A stretch of 64,000 nucleotides of DNA from an uncultured Bacteroidota bacterium. GTDB lineage: Bacteria > Bacteroidota > Bacteroidia > Flavobacteriales > Flavobacteriaceae. The stretch lies in the NCBI GenBank assembly GCA_902520835.1, contig CABYPD010000001.1:62001-126000 (forward strand), in the 5' to 3' direction. The notes under the pieces are model-generated. The model saw nothing but the letters and a program-made list of their open reading frames with translations, ran no database searches and was not told the origin of the DNA. Position numbers and translations under genes: made by a program. Below, one piece after another: positions 63,999 through 64,000 of the stretch. Each line of letters begins with the position of its first letter. The first letter of the stretch is position 1.

Positions 63999-64000
63999 TT

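Noticed and set aside
1-64000. Mobile element, prophage or genomic island
   Set aside because: No transposase, integrase, phage gene or tRNA-linked repeat was seen. Gene content is core flavobacterial throughout, with uniform AT-rich codon use by eye.

Overview
The window is a gene-dense, strongly AT-rich stretch of a marine Bacteroidota chromosome, most probably a planktonic, streamlined member of the Flavobacteriia. The evidence is: a proton-pumping proteorhodopsin beside a Blh-type carotene oxygenase; the gliding/type IX secretion genes gldJ and porV; transcription-unit heads carrying the Bacteroidota -7 element TAnnTTTG; a str operon without tuf; and the downstream order rplQ-carA-eno-gltA. 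No rRNA, tRNA, CRISPR array, phage or insertion sequence was recognised. No gene-free stretch exceeds 300 bases; the largest is about 215 bases, between rpsL and the rlmB-like gene.

Layout. 1-2641: 3' part of purL. 2694-8526: a MarR-type regulator followed by a fatty-acid beta-oxidation operon (fused hydratase/dehydrogenase, thiolase, acyl-CoA dehydrogenase), then a secreted M28 peptidase. 9870-16545: mixed housekeeping genes (CBS-like enzyme, LolC/E-type permease, NamZ-like muramidase, queE, VOC protein, folD, ffh). 16572-18257: the divergent blh/proteorhodopsin pair, closed by a strong hairpin terminator. 18313-23792: carA-eno-gltA-argS on the minus strand. 23876-40533: 32 consecutive minus-strand genes from rpsL to rplQ, covering the str, S10, spc and alpha blocks, with secY, infA and rpoA. 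40749-46811: rlmB-like methyltransferase, YjjG-like phosphatase, mpl, obgE and adk, then divergent purK-purE. 46906-52311: gcvP, a KAS III-like enzyme and an MlaE/MlaF-type lipid ABC transporter. 52314-58128: a DUF389 membrane protein, a cytidylyltransferase-like protein, a SprT-like protein, an SDR, and pyruvate dehydrogenase E2 and E1-alpha. 58199-63998: porV, gldJ, murF and a lipoprotein amidase.

How the genes fit together. The window is dominated by core growth functions: ribosome, translocation, purine and pyrimidine synthesis, one-carbon metabolism, central carbon entry and the cell wall. Added to these are marine-flavobacterial traits: light-driven proton pumping with local retinal synthesis, fatty-acid catabolism, peptidoglycan salvage, and secretion or gliding across the outer membrane.

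I did not find a convincing undescribed multi-gene system. The more interesting signals are structural. TAnnTTTG elements lie only a few bases from many start codons, suggesting leaderless or near-leaderless mRNAs. A perfect 15-bp direct repeat brackets the rhodopsin/blh intergenic region. A palindrome overlaps the -33 element of the ribosomal promoter. Two proteins carry in-frame 18-bp tandem repeats. The M28 peptidase has Asp where the first zinc-ligand His is expected. Divergent and convergent gene pairs overlap or abut tightly.
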